From Lunularia cruciata (lineage: Eukaryota > Streptophyta > Marchantiopsida > Lunulariales > Lunulariaceae), in contig OX419762.1 in assembly GCA_948567375.1 (NCBI GenBank), positions 43,629,034 through 43,693,033 of the forward strand: a DNA stretch of 64,000 bases. The letters run 5' to 3'. Below the pieces are notes generated by a model. That model ran no database searches. It worked only from the letters and a program-made list of their open reading frames with translations, and had not been told where the DNA came from. This document shows, in pieces, positions 58,601 through 64,000 of the stretch (within the stretch, counting starts at the first letter, position 1; each line of letters starts with the position of its first letter). The position numbers and the translations under genes are program-made.

Positions 58601-59164
58601 CATTATCACCAACAACAGCAGTAAAAAGGAATTCTAATTTACAAAACGGGTTAGATGGACCAGTATTGGACTGTACTGAACTGTAGATAATAAACCAAGC
58701 CTCAAAATAAGATTTTGTAACTGCAGAGGTCATCAGCATAATGCTAGACTGAGCTCATCTTCCAGTTCTGAATTTCAAATTGCATTATTGTATATCAGCA
58801 CAATTTAACACTTGTGCTTTTAGGTTCGGCAACAGATAACGCTATCGTGGCAACCCATGCACCCTTGCTTCTAACTGTCTCTGTAGAAAAGAACAAAATC
58901 ACTCTTGGTTTTCCTCTTCGTGCGATTTTAACTCACCCTCATTTCCGTCTCTGTAATACATGCAGGGCCTTCAAAAGTCCGTGACATATGAACTTTCTGC
59001 GCTGGTTTCTCTCCAGCAGCCGTCCACTCTTTGTTTACGGCTTGGTGAGCCCACAATGCTTGTATGTCCTCCGGATCAGCACAATCATCCCAGAACTTCA
59101 AAGTAGGAATTGTCTTAGTGAGTATTAGTCCATCTTTGCTGGTATTTCTTCTTTTAGAAGTCAT
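52224..59164 (-). CDS. Tandem lysozyme/lytic-transglycosylase-like protein, twelve-exon gene
   Basis: I assembled this gene from twelve coding exons, all with GT donors and CAG acceptors and with consistent phases: 59164-58937, 58365-58318, 57873-57743, 57205-57089, 56799-56677, 56559-56381, 56235-56036, 55283-55230, 55079-54970, 54229-54116, 53644-53519, 52635-52224. They give 1842 nt and 613 residues. Module 1 (about residues 25-215) has the soluble lytic transglycosylase signature: AEIES with Glu102 as the likely catalyst, STGLMQ (120-125), YFGCAYLKWL and GYNGGPKG. A Pro/Thr/Ala-rich linker (216-276) follows. Module 2 (277-477) repeats the fold with AEISS and TGIMG, so the catalytic Glu is Ser370. 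The C-terminus has a hydrophobic segment at 512-528. Homologues in plants are, as far as I recall, annotated lysozyme-like and poorly characterised. The start codon and last exon are the least certain parts; untranslated exons probably lie upstream. Confidence 0.8.
53519..53644 (-). CDS. Exon 11
   Basis: Encodes RSDEFVVRGYRGG and FWNQYLEAKSHF, paralogous to exon 5. Donor GTTAGT, phase 2. Confidence 0.87.
54116..54229 (-). CDS. Exon 10
   Basis: Encodes DMGYKSYRLKAQEDLFKPF and VSMYFGAAYVCFL, paralogous to exon 4. Donor GTAAGC, phase 2. Confidence 0.87.
54970..55079 (-). CDS. Exon 9, degenerate active-site exon of module 2
   Basis: Encodes LCSIAEISSNR and HTGIMGLAFE. Relative to exon 3 the catalytic Glu is Ser, GLMQ is GIMG and about seven codons are missing between them. 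Phase 0 to 2, donor GTGAGT. Confidence 0.85.
55230..55283 (-). CDS. Exon 8
   Basis: 18 codons (AIAENISTRFFAHRGISP), phase 0 to 0, donor GTAAGT. Two codons longer than its paralogue exon 2. Confidence 0.85.
55420..55900 (+). mobile_element. Possible retroelement LTR/leader fragment in intron 7
   Basis: A plus-strand stretch has GGGTTA-type repeats, a CTTCTATTTTTATATG block and then a frame starting MSDTSEVRMTDRPSTSKSRN. It resembles the LTR-to-gag start of a Ty1/copia element in general appearance only. No primer site or second LTR is seen. Confidence 0.25.
56036..56235 (-). CDS. Exon 7, start of module 2
   Basis: Starts after CTGGCAG and completes the phase-1 codon of exon 6. It encodes YWEEKCTAEDMEYLW and KKEWLRAGERKGKVRFSR, aligned with exon 1. 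Ends phase 0, donor GTAGGA. Confidence 0.83.
56381..56559 (-). CDS. Exon 6, linker
   Basis: Low-complexity Pro/Thr/Ala/Arg-rich linker (APRAATTAPVTTRALPTRAP) joining the modules. Ends in phase 1 at CAAGAAG before GTGTGA. Confidence 0.75.
56677..56799 (-). CDS. Exon 5
   Basis: Encodes RRSEEFMVRGYNGGPKG and YWNKYLTAKQNL. Phase 2 to 2, donor GTGCGT. Paralogous to exon 11. Confidence 0.88.
57089..57205 (-). CDS. Exon 4
   Basis: Encodes DLGYQAYAIDW and VSVYFGCAYLKWLSCYDG. Phase 2 to 2, donor GTAAGT. Paralogous to exon 10. Confidence 0.88.
57743..57873 (-). CDS. Exon 3, catalytic exon of module 1
   Basis: Carries ICAIAEIESARDP and STGLMQTL. The Glu-Ser and Gly-Leu-Met-Gln motifs are those of the lytic transglycosylase active site. 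Ends in phase 2, donor GTAATT. Paralogous to exon 9. Confidence 0.88.
58318..58365 (-). CDS. Exon 2
   Basis: 16 codons (AIAEIVIGRYFTKIDP), phase 0 to 0, donor GTAAGT. Paralogous to exon 8. Confidence 0.85.
58937..59164 (-). CDS. Exon 1 of the tandem SLT-like gene
   Basis: 76 codons. Starts at ATG in GGAGCCATGA context and ends at GAAATGAGG before GTGAGT, phase 0. It encodes the module-1 lead-in (LKFWDDCADPEDIQALW, VNKEWTAAGE). The frame stays open upstream of the ATG for about 25 more codons, so an earlier spliced start is possible. Confidence 0.75.
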
Positions 59165-62100
59165 GGCTCCAAAGTTTCCAGGTACAGACACCCGTGGTCT
59201 CTTTAGATGGATCGGAGAAGCGCACCGCCAAATACTAGCGATTGGGGTTCTATGCAGGGCTGCACATAAAGGTAGTCATGCAGCTGATCCTGCAATAAAC
59301 ACAGCTGATGAAGCCATTGATAGCTTCAAGAAGGAAAAGGGACACTGATGGTCAACTTGGATTGGCTTTGCCCTTCGCCTCTCGTCACAATATCCAGCTT
59401 GAATTAAGATCGATTGTCTCGTCAATTCGGACGGCATCACCTAATCGTCGCATGTTTTGGTGTGACAATAGCTGCGAGAGATGAGCAAAGACAAGATCGG
59501 TTAGGTGCTTAAGACGTATACACAAGCTGACTCTATATCAATCATCACGGACAGGACCAAAACTTATGTACGATTGACAAGGATTAGTTATGTGGATATC
59601 AACAGAGCTTTATGACTTTTGAAGGAGCAGCAACTGAAGCTAAAGCCTTGTCCGCATCTGGGTAGGTGTAATGCCGTGAAAGCACAAAAGTGACCAACAG
59701 TCAGGCATAAATACAATTTCGAATTTGGAATTTCACAAGGAACTCCTTTCACAACAACAAAATGTGGTGTCATATTTCAGCTAGCGCAGAAACTAACTGG
59801 TTGCTGAATGAGACAGAATCCTCCCCATCAACAGCGTAAACCTGTTGAATTAAAATCAGCTAAGAAACTCGCTCTTAGAGGTAGAGCTCTTATGTACAAA
59901 TTCCATTAGAGAGGGGAAGAGGACGGTCAGGATCCATGAAGCTAGGCTTGCAATAAAATTTTCGCAAATTTGACTTGCACAGGAATCACACGTAGAGACC
60001 ACGCTTTCTGGACCTTTGTGGACAATTCTTTCCATTGGAAAGAAGTTCTTGCCGCGGCGACTCATACCTGATAAAACCTCCTTTCCTGCCTGAACTTCAA
60101 ATTTACATTTCCACCGACACTTAGGTGGATGACACGGATCACGCTAGTAAAGATCCGGAAAGTACTTAGAGTACTTAAGACTGCAATCAGCACAGGAGGC
60201 ATGCTCTGAGGTAGTCAAGTACGTAACTTTGTGTGTGCCGCTGCAAACTCTGCCTTCCTCGAACTACCTATTACGTTAGTTCCTGCCCACACTTTGGACA
60301 GAGGTATGGAATGCAGAACCTCTTAAAATAAACATTTGGACAGATTGAGTAATGGAATACAGAACCCGTTGTAAACAACCCAATTCCATACTCACGTCTG
60401 ACTGCACGGACTCTTGACATTTGACAGTTATACTAAACCTTTGAACATAGTTGATGAAACTTAACTGGTGGCGTTAATTAATTACTCGGGGCCACACTCA
60501 AGGTTATGCTTGTTCATCTTTCATACTCCACCGCAACAATATCTGTGTTCACAGATATTTATATGTTTATTTATATGTTTATGTTTTGGCTCTGTTGCCA
60601 GAAGCTTTAGAACTTTGCTATGCCGATTCCTCATTAAAGAGGGCCATCTCCCCAATAAACCGACAACACTGTACCGCACCCATGACTCTATTTCGCGTGA
60701 TCTCAGATTATCGCATCTCCATGTAAAAAATGTGGATATCCTCTATAAAACTAGATAGTGGACGAGAAATCGCGAGCGCCAAAACACCCGCTTAGAAGCA
60801 TTTCCAAATGCCATTTTCTCGAATATTTTCCCGCCCAGCCCAGCACAGCACAGCCTCCAGCTCCAATGGTGGGCAGTGAATTTCATGTCACACTATACTG
60901 ATGGACTCTGAATAAGATGTCAAGTGAAGGGTCTACATCGCACAGTCGATAGTGGCCAGGCAGCAACTGGTGTTATTCGTTGACCAAAACGTTGTAGCAT
61001 GGAGAGATCATTCGAGACAGAAGGCTGAGAAAAGCTTGAGATTCAATATCTATCTACCCTCCACTCTGTTTCTTCCTACCCCAGACGTCATAAAATGGAA
61101 AAGTAGGCCACTGTGCCCAGCTTGACCTTGTTCCACGATCCACAAAACCTGGGGCCCAAGTGACAGGTGCAGCCTGGGCTAGTCTCAGCCATAGTCTCAG
61201 ATCTGATCCACAGGATACGGTAGCTGGTACTGTAGGCGGAAGGACTTTAGTAAAGAGAAAACATTGTCCTTTGACATCCTGCAGGTTCATGGAAGTAGCT
61301 GAATAGAAGGTTACATTTCCAGGAGTGCGCCAATCCTGGCGCACAGTGGAAAGATTCCTTACCTGATGCCATGAAAAGAGGCGTAAAGGGAGTGCAAAAG
61401 GAAGTATTCCTTACTTATGTCTATTTCTGTTACTATCCGTAAAACTGAGAAAACCTGGGATGCGGAGATCCAGTCCTGAAAGAAAAATTCGGGGAACGAC
61501 AGGAAAACGCGAAACCTGCCGGCAGACAGGGATTTTAACTCCGGACAACGACAGCAACTGTCCAGTATAGCCATTGAGAACGCAGAATTGGTAACAGAGA
61601 CGTGCAACACATCTCTAACAATGCATATGGCGTGTAGAAACAAGAAATATACCATGACGTTACCTTCTGATGGAATCTAATCGGGACATCAGGGGCCTCT
61701 ATGTGCCGAAACGCGGTGCTTCATTTCAGCAGGAATTATTGTTCGAGTATGTCCTGGCCTTGACTGGGCTCCACATGCTACGAGTTTACTTCAATTGGTC
61801 TGAGAAGGATATACTACAGAAGGAACTATCTCAGAAAACTGCTGTCAAGGTCCTTAGAGAAAGTTGGACGTTGAATCACGAGAGTCAAGGTCAATTGGTC
61901 AAATTAGTCAACGTCAAATTAGTGAACTACATGGAAAATCCAACGAAGCTCCAATTGTAATTCCCGTCAATCGTTCCTTCGCATCCGTTATGGATTTTGG
62001 AAACGGCCAAAGAAAAGCGTAATCTAGTCAATAGAAGAGACAGGCAGGGAAAGAGGGATATCAAGTCATAGGAGTCACACAGGTCGAGCCACTCTCTATG

Positions 62101-62600
62101 AGTTGGTCTTCACGGTTTGGCTATTGTGGTGAGATCTCTTCTGCATCATATGTGCTACGATGCTTCAGTAATAGGCGCTCCGGCAGGCGGCCGACATCAT
62201 CCGATGGCATGAGTATAAAGCGTGTGTTTCTCACGTGGTCACGAGTAAGTCGTCACGAACTGTGGCACTCTACCCCTAAAGCCTTTCCCTTTGCGGAAAA
62301 TTAAAACCAAATATGATACCTGTACGTGGATCGCTAAGATCGACGCGGACAAACGAACAAGTAGACTCGATTATTCATTTCCCCGACCTGCAATCGAAAT
62401 TCCAATCTACTCCACTGTAGGACAAACCAGAATCCACACTCCAACTCGATCCGATGATTCACAGCCACAAACAACGAAACTCTCATCAAATTACCTCCCA
62501 ACTACAAGTCACTGCAATCTCCCTTCATGCTCCAGGCTTCCTGCACAAGCTCATTCCTGATTCTCCCCCTTCCATCAGATCATCCCATCTATCCAACCAA
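59165..62600 (-). other. Upstream region of the SLT-like gene; possible untranslated exons
   Basis: No further SLT-like coding exon is found. Minus-strand donor-like sites (CATCAG before GTAAGG near 61371; GAAAG before GTACTTG near 62638) hint at 5' exons. A 96-codon minus frame at 61054-61344 has an acceptor-like CTGCAG near its start but no recognisable domain. A ~45-bp phrase containing ATGGAATACAGAACCC occurs at 60350 and again in intron 9 at about 54430. Confidence 0.35.
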
Positions 62601-64000
62601 TCATAGTCACACCAGGGTCCCAAATGCACAGCAAGTACCTTTCAAAAAACCGCTACAATCACACAAATAATCAAATGATTCACAGCAAACAACTCGAACT
62701 CCACCAGCGGTAGCCTCAACAACCGCCTCACTCCTCAACTCAACTCGTCCACGAATAAAATCTGTCACTCCAATTCTCCAGTTCAATCCCAGCACCGGTC
62801 TTCACCTCAATCCACTCGACCTTTCATCCACCAACCTCCAGCTCCTCCACCTCTCTTGTAAAACAACAGAGCTTCCGACAACAACAACAACCACTATTGC
62901 AGAGCAGACACTCGTAAGCCGCTCTCGGTTGCGCCAGGCCAACCAAGCCAAGTCAGTCACCACAAACTAAATTCCAAACACTCGAAGAAAGCCTGATTCC
63001 GTTTCCAAGTGTCTGTCACCACCTCCGACTGAATAATGAAGAAGAACACACTTTTCTCCACTTGAAGTCCCAGTTCCTTCGGTTCAGTTCAGAGATGCGG
63101 CAGCTCGGCTGGCCACCTACGACGACAACGACGCTCCTGTTGGGTGGGGCTGTTTAGGAAAGAAGAAAGCGGAGGATACCGGTCATATTTGAAACATATT
63201 CGGACACAAGACCTTATAAACCGCTGAATATTGTCTATACTTATCGGGTTGGCGTGGTCCCTTTGAAAGTCATACGAGACCGACAAAGAAACCCATAGGG
63301 GATGGAATGGAGTCTAGCGACGCTCGGAATTATTGCCAGTTCATTGAAAAACCCCGTCCGTCCTCCTCCTCCTCCTCTTCTTCGTCCGTCTTGGCTTTGC
63401 CCGCGGCGGGGTCCGGAGGCGCGGATGGATGTATGGCTCATCCAGTCTGGGGTGCTCTGTTCCGCCCCGTTCTGTTGTTTCAAACATCGCGAGCCGGCCA
63501 GCGAGCAGCCACCCAACCAACCAGCGGAGTTGGGGGCCCAGATGCGCTTTTTATCCATCCGTCGGCGTTCATCCATCCACTCACGCAACGTATGTCATCA
63601 GGTGAAAGCGGCAGCGACACCCGAAGAGCTAGCTATACGCAAGGAACGTACTGTATGCAACAAAGGTTCGTAGGGTAGGTAAGGACAGTACAGTACAGAG
63701 GTTGATGGCCAAGCCCAGCCCTTTGACTTAGATGAGAATTTTAGCGTTCTGAAAATGACTTAAGTTTTAGTGGCGTTCCTTCGAATATAGGTGTGAACGG
63801 GTGTTTTAATATACGCTTTTGTGCAGTTTGTTACCATCAATTTAACTGTAATTAAACTAACTTTCCCGATCAGTTGAGAAGGTTCCATAACGTGAATGTG
63901 TAATATCCACTATTATTTACTTGTTTGAAGAGAGGGTGGGTCAGTCACAAATTTTTATATAGACTTCGCATTCTAGATTGTTATTGTGTTAATGGAGAGT
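62601..64000. promoter_or_regulatory. GC-rich putative promoter region
   Basis: GC content rises around 63300-63560, with a TCC-repeat tract at 63361-63380. Two overlapping 123-codon plus-strand frames here are driven by this composition and have no domain. The position, 3-4 kb upstream of the first coding exon of the minus-strand gene, would suit a promoter with a spliced leader, but no start site can be fixed. From about 63740 the sequence is AT-rich and featureless. Confidence 0.3.

Noticed and set aside
63302-63678. Two overlapping 123-codon plus-strand ORFs.
   Set aside because: They overlap in different frames within a GC-rich, TCC-repeat stretch, with poly-Ser or poly-Pro translations expected from that composition and no recognisable domain.

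Overview
This is nuclear DNA of a land plant. It carries Ty3/gypsy retrotransposons primed by initiator tRNA-Met (a TGGTATCAGAG-type site beside the LTRs), an intronless F-box/kelch gene, a GT-AG-spliced gene of a plant lysozyme-like type, and a decayed alpha/beta-hydrolase of a kind I associate with NLR or SERAC1-like proteins. I cannot name the species. The chromovirus and the hydrolase remnant would fit a seed-free plant, but that is a guess.

Layout. (1) 1-1640 is AT-rich and is a diverged direct copy of 44725-46345, the DNA just upstream of the F-box gene. (2) About 1650-42360 is a nested retrotransposon stack with four recognisable families. Family H is a chromodomain Ty3/gypsy element whose LTRs are packed with GAAGCTTC palindromes. 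Its youngest copy, 13299-18905 on the minus strand, has matching 426-bp LTRs, a primer site, a polypurine tract and a perfect 5-bp target duplication. It sits inside an older H copy (10388-13293 plus 18911-19849). A plus-strand H copy lies at 26624-31229, a truncated one at 19850-20398 and a solo LTR at 41003-41456. Family K is an older gypsy family (pol at 20399-24853, LTRs at 5608-6488, 9414-10387 and 24854-26580). Family T has LTR-like blocks around 34165-36613 and 41797-42360 with pol remains at 38287-41002. Family S is seen only as four solo LTRs, at 2292, 25515, 31906 and 39482. A PIF/Harbinger-like transposase relic lies near 8570-9400. (3) 42360-44724 is decayed low-copy DNA with the hydrolase relic and one possible orphan exon. 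(4) 46346-48373 is the F-box/kelch gene and its leader. (5) 48374-52223 is intergenic. (6) 52224-59164 on the minus strand is a spliced gene that I assembled from at least twelve exons with consistent phases. It encodes a protein of about 613 residues with two lytic-transglycosylase-like modules, the first with the catalytic motif and the second without it. (7) 59165-64000 holds its upstream region and a GC-rich stretch.

The two points most worth following are the heat-shock-element-like U3 of family H, directly upstream of a canonical TATA box, and the tandem lysozyme-like gene, in which a five-exon block was duplicated and the second active site was lost. All alignments and counts were made by eye.
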